A stretch of 64,000 nt of DNA from positions 233,073-297,072 of the forward strand of contig NC_049992.1 of the NCBI RefSeq assembly GCF_000003815.2, in the 5' to 3' direction. The notes under the pieces are model-generated. The model saw nothing but the letters and a program-made list of their open reading frames with translations. It did not search any database and was not told the origin of the DNA. The translations under genes were made by a program, and so were the position numbers. The stretch comes from Branchiostoma floridae. Taxonomy: Eukaryota > Chordata > Leptocardii > Amphioxiformes > Branchiostomatidae. Below are positions 32,101-43,248 of this stretch, piece after piece (the first letter of the stretch is position 1; each line of letters begins with the position of its first letter).

Positions 32101-35100
32101 ACAACAATCATAATTTATAGAGCAAGAATATTTACTGAGCTGTTCTTCACCATTTGAAACACCACCCTACTACTACTCCTAAGTACTGCTACTACCAGTC
32201 AGTCTATACATACTATGACATAGGCTGCGCAAAAAAAAACAATTTCAATGCAAAATACTCATACACATACAAATGCTACATATATATACCTGTTGTTTTA
32301 GAAGGATGTATAGAGCTGAGCGGTTGTCAAGGCGGTCCTCAAGGGCTGACACTTTCTCTTCAAGACGACTGTTGTTGAACAGATGGTTATGATCAGCGGT
32401 CGATGCGTGGTTGTCCGGATGGCCGACATGTGCAGAATTGTTGACGTGTTCCTCAAGGATTACGACTTGGCCGTCCAGTTGGCCGGACATTGTGGTTCGA
32501 TAATCCGGCTGAGTGGAAACAACGCAATTTTTTTCTTATTTAGTCGACGTTGAAGACTAGACAAAACATTGGTCCGTATGAAAACCTCCTAACCACAGAA
32601 AAGAAGTAGTACGGCCACGTATCATGCCCATAGGGGCTAGCCAAGACTATCTATATCATGCTGGGAATCGTCCAGGGTGGAAGAAAGAGAGGTTGGCGAC
32701 GAAAAAAAGATGGGATGATACCAGAGAATGGACTAACATGACACTTTGAAAAACAGAAAACTGAGAAGGGTGGAGAAACTGGTTCACTTAACTTGCCATA
32801 TTTCTGTGGTGCCCCAATGCTCAGTTCAATAGTCGAAACTCAAGGGAAACACTGGAGAAACACACCCAGGAGAAGAGGAGATATCTCCTGTGTGTATCTT
32901 CCCTTTTTCCCTAGTCAGAGGGTTCCTAATCTTTGCTTTGAAGGATGTATATCCAAAAGGTTTCCTTATTTATCACCAATTATAGAGACTGTGATTCCAA
33001 TGTGTTTCCCGTGTTAATCACTCCTAGGAGGACAGCATATTGTACTTAGCGGACAGCAGGCTGGCAGGTCCTTGTGTTTCTGTGGTCATGGATATTAAAT
33101 AGTTTTCCATTTGGTTTCACACATGTATCCTTCAGTCATACATTGGAATCACAATAGAAAAGTGTCCCTGTATATGCCTACTGTATGACAGAGCTTTGTG
33201 GGGGTTAATAAGTATAAAGAGAGAAAGAAAATTGGAAAGTGTGGCTGTAAGATCAAGACACACAGAAAGAGCCACGAACCGACTGCAGTCCTGGATGTGG
33301 AGAGTTCAGATGCACCAGAAAAATGGTCAGCGTTGCCATGACAACAGTCGTCTTGACAAAGCTAAACAGACGAGACCATGACACTTTCTCTGCAACCCAG
33401 CGGTAGGCGCGGGTAAGACCGTCTCGGAAACGACTCTCTTTTACCTCGTTGTCTGAAACAGTGATACATGTATTTTGATATACTGCACTTAGCCAATATG
33501 GTCAAGAACTTGCAAATGAATAAAGATCTATACAATATATATTTTTTTTATTCAACATCATATGAAACACAGATGATAGTTATGATGGATATATGTTGAC
33601 CTCTGACCTCTCCAGTTCATTTCAAGTTACCTCCGTTGATTTTGTTAATTTTTCTGTTCACAAATTGTATAGTTTTTGTTGCTTATGTTTCATTTTAGTG
33701 TATATGAATTGTTGCAGACTCCAGGAAGAATAGTGGTACAATATACCACTAATGTAGATCCTACTAATGATAGAATAGTACTGCATATCATACAAAAATA
33801 CAATATGATGATGTAAAATGTTGCAACATAACAATACAAACAAAATTACTCACTTGCAGACTCAGACTTTCTCACTTTCTCTGCCACCCAGACGTAAGCA
33901 CGAGTGAGGCGGCTTCGTAAACCAACCACTGGCAGAATATGATATATATGATTACATAAATATGTATATAATTGGTTTATTGATTCAATCCACGAACACT
34001 ATTATATATATATTATAAAATACATTGCAGCGTCTTCACAGCAGAAGTAGTGAAAGAAGACTCCAATAGTGGATAAATAGACTTGGGAGATGTTTTCAGG
34101 TACATGTATTTAAAAGGTGAGTGAAGTATGGGATGGGGCTGTTTTTATAGCAGTTAGGTTTTGCCAATGGAATACAAAGATGGTGGGCACCTTTTAGTTT
34201 TCTACCATGGATTTCAGAATGGGTTAATGATTAAACAATAATGCACATAAATTGCGCCAATAGTTACATAAAATCACTTGAAAATGATACATGATTCATA
34301 ATCCATGAACATCGATGCATGATTACATCAGGTTTTAAAATTTCATCAACTTTTAGATAAAATGTATCCATTGTTGTAAAAGTTACTAACTGACTTCATT
34401 GCCCATGACATTACTAGGGATACAAAGGAACCATTAGCTTCCAGTACTATAGAGAAGTCTTAAACATCGAGGTGCAAATGAAGGTAGTTCATGTCAATAG
34501 TAAATGATACAATATGCTAAATACTAATACTAAAGAATAATACAATGTGATAGTATAGAATATTTTTACTGTAATAATGCAATATGTATTTATTATATTA
34601 TATTACAATATAATGATATAAAACAATACAACGAAAAGTTCAAACCTGCAGACCCAAGGTTTCCGACTTTGTCTGCCATCCAGCGGTAGGCACGAGTAAG
34701 GCGGCCTCGCAAACCGTTCTCCGTGTCGTCTGAAACATGAAGTAACGTTTACCTAATTGCCTAGAAGGTAATGTTTTCTGCAGCATTTTTACGGGTACGC
34801 GACAGCGTCTATTTTTTTTATATTTTGCTTTTGGACAGACGGGGACAATGTGGCACTGCACTCAAGTTTAGTAACTTATATTAACAGTGCCACATACACG
34901 GTACAGACAGAGGGTAAAGGTAGTCGTTTTTACCTCCCCGACCGAAGTCAGGTACCCATTTTTACACCTGGGTGAAGTGGTGAAGGTCGTGTAAAGTGCC
35001 TTTCCCAAGGGCACAACGTCGGGGCGGGGCACGGTGGGGATCGAACTCAGAACCTCTAGGTTCCGAGCCGAAGGCTTTACCAACTACGCCACGCCCGACA

Positions 35101-36669
35101 AGCGCCTATTTGTCGCCGGATCCCAGGTTGATCAGAGGTTTTGTCCATTCTTCCCAAATGAGATCGAGGACGAACGTCACTTTGTTATGGATTGTTCACA
35201 ATATAATGATAAACGCACAAAGCTGTTCACATTACTTTCGGCCTGCTCTAAAGAATTTGCTACTGTCTGATAGATAGATTCAACTACATTCTGGGAGACG
35301 ATAACCCTTACCATGTACAAGTAGGTAAATATACCCACGAATGCTTATACTGTACCATAGAACCAATAGTGTAAATGACATGCTAGACCCAATATGTTGA
35401 TTTATTCATATCTGTAGAAATCCATATATGTCTGTTTAGTTGTACTGTAGGTAGTTGTTATAGACCTTACGAAAGTCACTGTACTTTTGTTGTGTCAATA
35501 AAGATTTCAATACATGTTTTGTTTCTTGCGGTTGTGTGGCAAAACTGTAGCTAGGGTATGGCCTGCTACCGATTTTCGTGAGAAAAGCACTTCAAACAAC
35601 TTTCCTCACTTCACCCAGGTGTAAAATTGTGTTCTCTTTCTGGTTAGGCCTCTGACTTCGGTTGTGGAAGTAAAGGGCGGCAAAAGTACTGTGTGGTAGA
35701 CACACTTGACATCAATCCACTACCCTTACGTATACGGCCTAAAAAAGGGTATGGGACTACCCACCCACCTACCTACCTATACATGTTTCAGAAGAATCTA
35801 CGAAAATGTCAGAGAGCAGTAGGCGTCAAGTGAATGACATTGAAAAGCACATAAACAAATGTTGAGAGCAGACTAATCATAATACATGTATATGACGCAT
35901 CTCATACATTTTGATTGATTTGTTTTACACAGCTGTTAATTCAAAGGGTTTGGCAGTGGTGAAATGAGAGTTTGTCCCTGTAGCTCAACTGCACGTTAGC
36001 AGCCTCACAGTTGAGCTCCTGGTTCCAATTTGTTTGTACCTGGGAGACCCTGGTCGCAATCCCGGGGCAAGACATCTCGGTAGGGGCTGCACCTGTCTTT
36101 CGGAAGGGACGTAAAATGGGAGTCTCGTGTTCGAGTATGTGCCTCAATGTGATTGGCTAGCAATACTTCCATGTAGAACTATATCCTGATACAGCAACAT
36201 CAGAGCGAGTAAACATGTCGCCCCATGTGCCACTAGCACTACAGGTACTACAAGGCTATGTGAATTTTGATATGATAATGGAAACACAGAAGATCTGAAA
36301 TAATAATGTTTCTGCAAAAAAAGATGTATTTCACACTTGTTTCAAAATGTTTCAACGGTGTCACTGTCGGAATTGTCTGCTGCAAAAGTCACACGTTTGA
36401 AACAAATTATTATTATGATGCCAATTTAGCTACAACACAGCAAAAAGCTGGATACTATTTATATGTATGTAAGTATCTCGTCAATTTAGAGAAAATATTA
36501 ACTATGTTGAAACCTTTGGAAAATCCTGACCACGTAACGTTAGCATGTATTAGCGCCAGGCTATGTACTGAGTTTAAGATGATCTTACCTTACTTTTCTC
36601 TTAAATCTACTCTTTCTGACGCCTTACTTCCTGTTATATGTTGTATTCGGGCACTCGAGTTATTGTGTT

Positions 36670-36700
<31 letters not shown>

Positions 36701-38119
36701 ACATATAGTTGTACACCGTCACACACACACAAACAGACACAAAAACAAACACGCACTCACACATTAACGCTTCCAAAAACATTCATTCTTGGCGAATTTA
36801 GCATTGATAAAATATGGTTATATTCAATGAACTATGTGATAATACAATGAAAACAACAATCATACAATATTATACATTATGTCATACCTGGGCCGCGAAA
36901 ACGTTCAATACGGGTGTTCCGGACCGTGTGATAACTTTCCATATCACACGGGTTCTAAGTTGTATCACACAGGCTTCCTTCGAGTAAATCGAAGTATTTC
37001 GAACGGGCCGAATACGGCACGGTTGAAAATTCGAATACCGGAGATTCGGACGTTAGAATTGCTGTTGTTACAATCTTTTGTTCAAGGACACAACATTTTC
37101 CCAACTTCTGGTGCATTTCGCATCGAAATATGTGTTTTCTCAGGTGGGTATGACAAATAAAATGCCTCGGTGCCAGCCCTCCCACGGGTCGGATCACCAT
37201 CTGTCCCTTGGGCGATCCTTCCAGCGGTCGCGCTGGTACCTCGGGTGATACGGAATACACCTTGTTGTATTCTGTATCTATGATAGAATCATGATAAAAA
37301 GCACTAACCTGGTGCGTGAGACCTGGAGACGTAGAGCGCGTTGGGGTGCAGTTGTCGCACGATCTCTGCTACTCCTGGCTGGCGACCGCCTCTCTTCTGT
37401 CGTTTGTTCTTGTCAGGCTTATTCCCTCCGTTCGATCCATTGGCATCGGGGCGGTTCTGTGGGTCAGGTTGTATGGGAGAATCGTGAGGCCGATCCAGCA
37501 TTGTAGCCGACTGAGGCCCGTTTGGTTCTATGGACCCGGTGCCGTTGTTTAGGTCTGGTTGAGGGATCGGTAGTGAGGCGTGACGGACGGGAGGGGCCGG
37601 GGCCGGCGCCCGCCCGTTTGGTTCCGTGGTCCCGGGATCGTTGTTTGGGTCTGGTTGACTGGTCGCCGAGAAGTCCCGGACGGGATAGATATAGTCTTGA
37701 GGCCAATTTGGCATTCCGACAACATCGACGGAAACATGTTGAGCCAGTTGTGACCCGTCTGGTACTTGGGGCTCGACGTTTGGGTCGTTGTTTGGGTCTT
37801 GTAGAGGAGTCAGGACGCCCCGGACGGGATAGATGTAGTCCTGAGGCCAATTTGGCATTTCAGCAAGAAGAGCCGGATCGTCCTGGACTAACTGCCCCCC
37901 GTCTGGGTCTGTGGGCCCGGGGTCGTTGTTTGGGTCTTGTTGAGGGGCCGGGACGTCCCGGAATGGATAGATGTAGTCCCTAGGCCAATTTGCCATCGCA
38001 GCAAGACGGACTGGATCGTCCTGGGCCGGGTGTCGCCCGTTTGGTCCTGCGGGCCCGGGTTCGTTGTTGGGGTTTGGTTGAGGAATCTGGACCGGAGTGT
38101 GCGGAGTCTGCTGCGCCAT
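29133..38119 (-). CDS. Gene C: type II membrane protein, expanded tail, split coiled coil + FAMeT
   Basis: Nine exons join in frame to 738 residues: 37309-38119, 34646-34729, 33854-33928, 33280-33452, 32290-32508, 31428-31553, 30689-30983, 30213-30449, 29133-29329 (stop at 29133-29135). The first exon is 811 bases, against 505 in A, B and D, because the NWPxDYIYP unit occurs three times and an extra Pro/Asn-rich segment follows. Two free RLTRAYRW-like modules are followed by a third joined to the membrane helix (exon ends at residue 381). The coiled coil (382-594) is encoded by three phase-0-joined exons instead of one. There is no PAN exon in the 239-bp intron before FAMeT (595-738). The frame is fully open, so the copy appears functional. 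Confidence 0.8.
29348..29707 (+). mobile_element. Non-LTR retrotransposon 3' fragment in gene C
   Basis: An open frame antisense to gene C resembles a LINE reverse-transcriptase C-terminus (DKKKTVLLLASQNPHIIEKV) and runs into an untranslated tail with GCAATAAACATTATCG. It sits in the intron between the FAMeT exons. The D unit has the same fragment (41317-41649), so it predates that duplication. Confidence 0.55.
29865..30005. mobile_element. 141-bp inverted-repeat element with 9-bp target duplication (C copy)
   Basis: About 30-bp inverted ends (TAGTCTCTACCAGACTCCGG and inverse) flank a spacer of roughly 80 bp. AATGATAAT at 29856-29864 and 30006-30014 is a perfect target duplication. The A unit has no insert at the corresponding place (about 1215-1225). 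The D copy (41804-41944) has the spacer in the opposite orientation. Confidence 0.88.
30987..31427. mobile_element. Inserted sequence forming an extra intron in gene C
   Basis: The 444-bp intron between coiled-coil exons b and c is bordered by the direct repeat TAGATACCTG (30977-30986 and 31421-31430), which supplies both splice junctions (CAG/GTATCTA). A plus-strand segment at about 31060-31300 reads like a retroelement protein tail (LDHWFEREVRAAMYGRMYS). A, B, D and E are uninterrupted here. Confidence 0.65.
31554..32289. mobile_element. Intron in gene C containing a LINE 3' fragment
   Basis: This 736-bp intron separates coiled-coil exons a and b, where the sister genes are continuous. Its plus strand (31640-31929) encodes a LINE C-terminal piece with GKVEDEVHFTVDCPLYESDR, the usual Cys/His tail, followed by GGGGCAAAAATGTGCAATAA. 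The two junctions share only ACCTG, so target duplication is weak. Confidence 0.6.
34730..37308. other. Intron 1 of gene C: repeats, no gene
   Basis: It holds a minus-strand SINE-like repeat (about 34930-35095), a LINE C-terminal fragment on the plus strand (about 35097-35513, with DERHFVMDCSQYNDKR and a CAATAAAGATTT tail), a SINE-like piece (35540-35690), a tRNA-derived SINE head (35970-36075), a CA run (about 36668-36697), and an unidentified CpG-rich stretch (36890-37260) with ATATCACACGGG-type repeats. Confidence 0.6.
37309..38119 (-). CDS. Exon 1 of gene C, expanded repeat version
   Basis: The 270-codon exon has three NWPxDYIYP units at about 40-residue spacing, each followed by FRDVPAP- or VRGVLTP-like text and DPNNDPG linkers. 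A further Pro/Asn/Asp-rich segment precedes the conserved RQPGVAEIVRQLHPNALYVS end. It is the longest tail of the four. The long open frame on the opposite strand (37522-37983) is a compositional shadow. Confidence 0.8.
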
Positions 38120-41100
38120 GGCAGCAGGACTTCTCACCGAATGACTTGCACGCGGTGTTTCGACGTTTTCGCATACGAAATGCAGACGTAATGTCATTTG
38201 ATTGTCTCGTTGCGTCTATCCCACTGCTCGCAAGAAACTGTTCAGATTAGCATAACTTGCGAGATCAGAGCCTTTGATGCCATGTTTGAAGTCAGAATAA
38301 ACAGCGTTTGAAAAGCTAAGACAATTAACCCGTGCTGTTTTCGTGAAAACAGTTTTTTTTCAGTTTCAACTAATCGGGGACGTCACAGATATTTTCAGGA
38401 GAACAGAGTTTCAACTGAGGGGTAACCCGCATATACATTGTTTCGGTGAGACAAGGCTGTTGATAAACCGTCTCGAAATGTATCAGATCTTTTGATATTC
38501 TTTCAGGGAGCTGTCCATGACCTTAATGCCTTCCAATGATTTTGATAAACTATTATTGGCCTACAATGCCTTCCAATGACATTTCTATCACCACAAACGT
38601 ATTTCAATTATCTCCAAAGTCTTCCTATGAGCTTCAAGGTCTTGCGATGACATCTACGGTCATTCAATGATCCGTCTACGGTATCCAATAATCTTTTAGT
38701 CACCATGCCAATGAGTCAGGTTCGCTTGCGGTTATCAAACTTCTCCGTCCTGAGGAAATGGACCTTTCTGTTTATGTTACTTTAAAGACATTATATCTAT
38801 TCTCTCTGAAAAAAATATTTACCCGTACAAGACCTTGCGATTATATTTCAACGATCTCCAAGGTATTTCATTGACCTCAAAGTCTTGACGATTTATTCCT
38901 AATGATTTCCAAGGGTCTTTCAATGATCTCCAAAGATATTTCATTTATTTCCAATGTCTTTCAAGAATTTTGTAGCTCTTCCAATGATCTTTCAGTAACC
39001 AAAGGGTCAGGGTCGCTTGTCTGTTTCCCAACTGTTTCCGGGTCTCCTGTGAATATTTATTTATTACATGGATGACATCCGCGCTCGCATCAATTTGCAT
39101 CAGTTTATACAAAATGTGTTTTCAACTATACTGTAAATTGTACAAAGCAGCTGGAAAATGGGCAAATTTATACAGCAAATTGTGATTAAATACTGTTTAT
39201 TCATATTAGTTCAAAATGTTCCAAAACACACTTGGTGACTTGTCCATAAGATTGACTTGTCCGTGACATTGGCTATACTGTAAGACTCAACCAATGTATT
39301 AATGATGCTGTAAGCAAATAGTGCTGAATATATTGTGAATTGAGCAACCTCACAATTTTGTTGACACCTGTTCACAGAAAAACAATCATGCTTTTTTCTA
39401 ATGATTACAAAAAGTTAGATTATGTGTGATATCCATAACTCTACATTTGCTGAAACATCACAAAGATCAGCAATGTATTTGTGCAAAATTTACCATTGTA
39501 AACGTTTATGAGGGTAAGATATTCAGGTAAACAATATTCAAAGTCAATTCAATCTCTGCAACTGAATAAGATACGGAGATTACTTCTGGACGTTTCGAGT
39601 GACATCCATCACTTTTCTCCAGTGTCACTAGAGTAAGCTGATGACAGAATAAATCCATACAACTACAGCTAACTGGAAAATTCAGTTGAACATATCAAAT
39701 TCATTGATTATATATATAACTTATGAGGATCGTATACAAATGTCACTCATATGTAAATGTTTTGATTCCTATGTCATCTCCAACAGTGACTCTTGAAAAG
39801 TATGGTAACAGCAAATGCTTAAGTCATCTTAAAAGTCTGTCCCAAGTTCACTTCATGTCACATTACAGCATCGAACTTGTAGACTATGAATGTCTGCTTT
39901 TCACTAGTAAAAGGAACTTCTCACTAGTAAAAAGAACTCCTAACAGTGATACTAACAGAATTTGAGTGTTTCATATAAAACCTTAAGTTGTATCGTAAAT
40001 GATATGAGATCAAAACTAGATCGCTTCTGCTATGTTGATTGCGATCAACAGAGACAAGATTTTCCAGTTAAACTCTGGTTTCACAAACCCTACAAGGTAC
40101 ATGTATTGCTTTGACCTGTAAGTGCATTCAAGCTTCCGTTGGTTAAGTTTTTTTTTCTATTTCTACAATTCTGAAGTTCCTGTCACACATAGCTGAGCAT
40201 GGCCCTCTGATTTTCCAGACCATTGTGGTGAGTTAGTCGTGCGCTAGGCCATCGGTGGTTGGGAGTTTGTCTGCGAGGTTGCCTACTTGTCTGTAAAATC
40301 GTCAGCCAGCTTTCCCGATGGTGAGCCTTGTCCCCCTTTACCTTCTCCTAATCAAGAAGAGGATGTAATGAATGCAGTATACGAGGCTAAATACTGACAT
40401 TACAGCGAAGAAAAATACTTAACACTAGCAAAGTTTCCTCAACTTCATCAAGACTTCTTTACGGTCGTGACTTCAACAAAGTCAAAAAGTTAACTTTCAT
40501 TATATTTTTAGACAAACAAAGGTGTATAACTATAAATACGGCCACCTTCAAGTGCATAAATGATACCTTTATCCACGTTGTTCCAAAGTATTTGCCAACC
40601 AAATACATCTGGATTATTACTAAGATGCCTAATTATCTCCATGAAAAATGGAAATTTAGTTTTGGGTGTGTCTGTCTGTCTGTGTGTTTCGATATTTGTG
40701 GTCAGCATAACTCCATAACTTCTGGATTGATTGCAATGATATTTGATATGTAGGTAGATGTTGGGAAGACGAAGGTCAAGGTCAACTTTGAGCCCTCTGG
40801 TATATGGCATTGGTACTGCAGCAGAAATTCCGTTTTTTGTATCTTTTGACCTGGATGTGCTATGGTCTTGATTTTTTAGTGGCAGATACATGTAGCTTGT
40901 GATGTAAGGAATGTGTGGTGTATGTTTGAGTCCCCAAGCAAGTTGCTTTGGAACTGCAGGGGGGTTATTCTCAAAATCTTCTAAGGAGGATAACTGAACA
41001 AGGGAACGACAAATTTGGATGATATTTGGTATGTTTAATGTTAGTGGTCAACATACATGTACCTGCAAGCTAAGCAGTGTGGCAGAGCTTCCAGCGCCCT

Positions 41101-42150
41101 GTGCCCCGGCCCCATCCAGTGGAATATCCGGCGTAGTTGATAGGCAGAGGGTTGGGGTCTGTCCACTGCATGAACGGCCGAGTTTCGCCACCCCTACCAG
41201 CAGCAATGGTTCCGCCCGAAGACCAGGTGATCCAGAACTTCCTGTACTCTGCCTGGGAGTTGATTCCTGAGAACAAAGACAGAAATGAGACAAGTAATTA
41301 GAGATGCCATGCCTCCTTGCAATATTATGATTGTTTGTATATCACGAAAGAAAAGAGTTGTTTGAAGAGGCCACCAAATTCCGCCCAAAACTCTCTCACA
41401 TTCACTGACAAAAAGAAAACAGTTCTCCTTCTAACATCACAAAAACCACACATAATAGAAAAGGTGGGATCTTTCGTCTTCCACTGTCTTCGAAAAAGGA
41501 GTCGAACCCAGGATCTAGAGTTAACTTTCACTAGAGTAGACGATTGTGATATTGTTTTTACACTGTTTGAATCTCTTACGTTACCTGCAATTAGCCCAGG
41601 GGCAAGAACTTGCAATAAACATTATCGCTATATCTTTAAAACAACCTGAACTGACCAGACCATGGCGCGAACTCCATTGTGTCACGAGACAGAAGGATGC
41701 TAACAAGATATATTGACAAAATATATCAACCAAGTCCATTTTACTCAGTATATACATACATGCTCCACTCTCGGACACATGCCAGCCTCAGGGTAATGAT
41801 AATTAGTCTCTACCAGACTCCGGTTCGCTGGAAATCCTACGGTCGCGTGCTGTTCCCTGGCCGGCTACACTTCTCTGGCCGGCTTGCTCTTCTATTTGAT
41901 CCATTTCTACGGTTTTCCAGCGACCCGGAGTCAGGTAGAGACTAAATGACAATGGTTTTGGCCATCTGTCAACGTGTAATTCCTACCAGGCTACAAAGAA
42001 ACCTAGACGCAGGTCAGCTCAACCTTCGTATCCTGACAGTCTCCTTGCAACTCAGGGTGGGAACAAACTTGGAGCCGGGCCAGTGGTAGGAAACACAAAA
42101 TGTACACACACCAACACAAACAAACAAAACAGACCAGAAACAACAACTCT
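38120..42150. repeat. Segmental duplication, copy 2 (C 5' flank to D 3' end)
   Basis: This is the counterpart of 26200-30210, colinear and nearly identical through the promoter block, the upstream repeats, the 3' flank and the FAMeT exons. The clearest structural difference is the inverted spacer of the element at 41804-41944. Confidence 0.85.
41804..41944. mobile_element. 141-bp inverted-repeat element, spacer inverted (D copy)
   Basis: It has the same inverted ends and insertion site as 29865-30005. Target duplication is AATGATAAT (41795-41803) and AATGACAAT (41945-41953, one change). The spacer TCCTACGGTCGCGTGCTGTT onward is the reverse complement of the C-copy spacer, while the flanks are in the same orientation. 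Confidence 0.88.
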
Positions 42151-43011
42151 TTTAACACTGACCAGGTGTCGAGGCAAAATGGTAGCCTAGCTTTCTTCGG
42201 CGTATGACAGACTGTGTGTTAGACCTGCCACCGATGACGATTTCATACATGTCGTCCAGGTCATGCCTCTGAGATGACAGTACCACGTGGACGTCACTGT
42301 TGGCCTGGACTTCAAACGTGAAGCGGCTTCCGGTCAGTCGGGGCAGATCCCAGCGGTACCGGTGCCGGTACCGGTTAGGCGAGTTCGTGTTACGAGTCTC
42401 ACAAACTGTTAGAAAATAAAGGTTTCTCTGGTCAGAATACAACACAACAACTCCAAAAGATATTTATAAAAAGATCAGGCATAAATCATACTTTAATCCT
42501 GTAGCAAGATAGATGTCATTAACATTAACATAATCCAATAAGATTTAGTGAATCGTTACTCTTCAAGCACAGGTTAGACTTTGACTTGATTTGAACATCC
42601 TTTCAGGTGCTTTGTCGGTCTTTCTAGTTTGTCAGGATTTCTTGGATAATATTTTACCAGACTTACAACGCCGGCTGCTGACATGATAATAGTTATTTTT
42701 TCGAGGGGAGTGTTTCCACCATAGGGTCTAGTTAATGAATGAAAGTTCTACAGGGTATAATGTATGGAAACAATAACAAAATTAGAGGCTTTAGCCATCA
42801 CAATAATGCTAGTCTTGGACTCAGCCGGGGAGTATATAACTTTTCTGCGGACTGGCTGGCCAAGTATTCCTCTTTGCCGAATCCCCCGCAGGAAGGTCTG
42901 ATGAAGGCTAACGACTTATTTTATTATTTCCGAAGTTGCCCATTGCAATGTTGATCTGTGTGGGTTTTTTTTTTCGGTTGGAACCAAACTAACCACTAGT
43001 TGTAGACTCAC

Positions 43012-43248
43012 CGATCTTTTTGTCATAAAACGCGCTCTTCGGGTCGTCCTGGTTTGTGTCTCTACACGTCTTAGTCTTCGGCCAGCATGCCTTGTTGTCG
43101 TAGAGCATGAAAGCGACACAGTCAGCGTGACTCATGCAGCGTTCGGCGCAGTCCTCTAGAGTGATCCCGCCCTTAGCAATGGACCAGATGTCGTTCCCAC
43201 GGCAGTCTCCTCGGCGTACAGAGAAACCATGAACGAGCGGTAGGCCTT
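43012..43248 (-). CDS. PAN/apple domain exon of gene D
   Basis: The 79-codon symmetric phase-1 exon has the same six cysteines as the A exon (GDC, LEDCAERC, HADC, KAC, KTKTC). It is open and well conserved despite lying downstream of the frameshift, which argues that loss of function in D, if real, is recent. Confidence 0.75.

Noticed and set aside
36306-36767. 153-residue plus-strand open frame in intron 1 of gene C
   Set aside because: It is low in complexity at its end (CA run), has no domain features and no counterpart in the sister introns.
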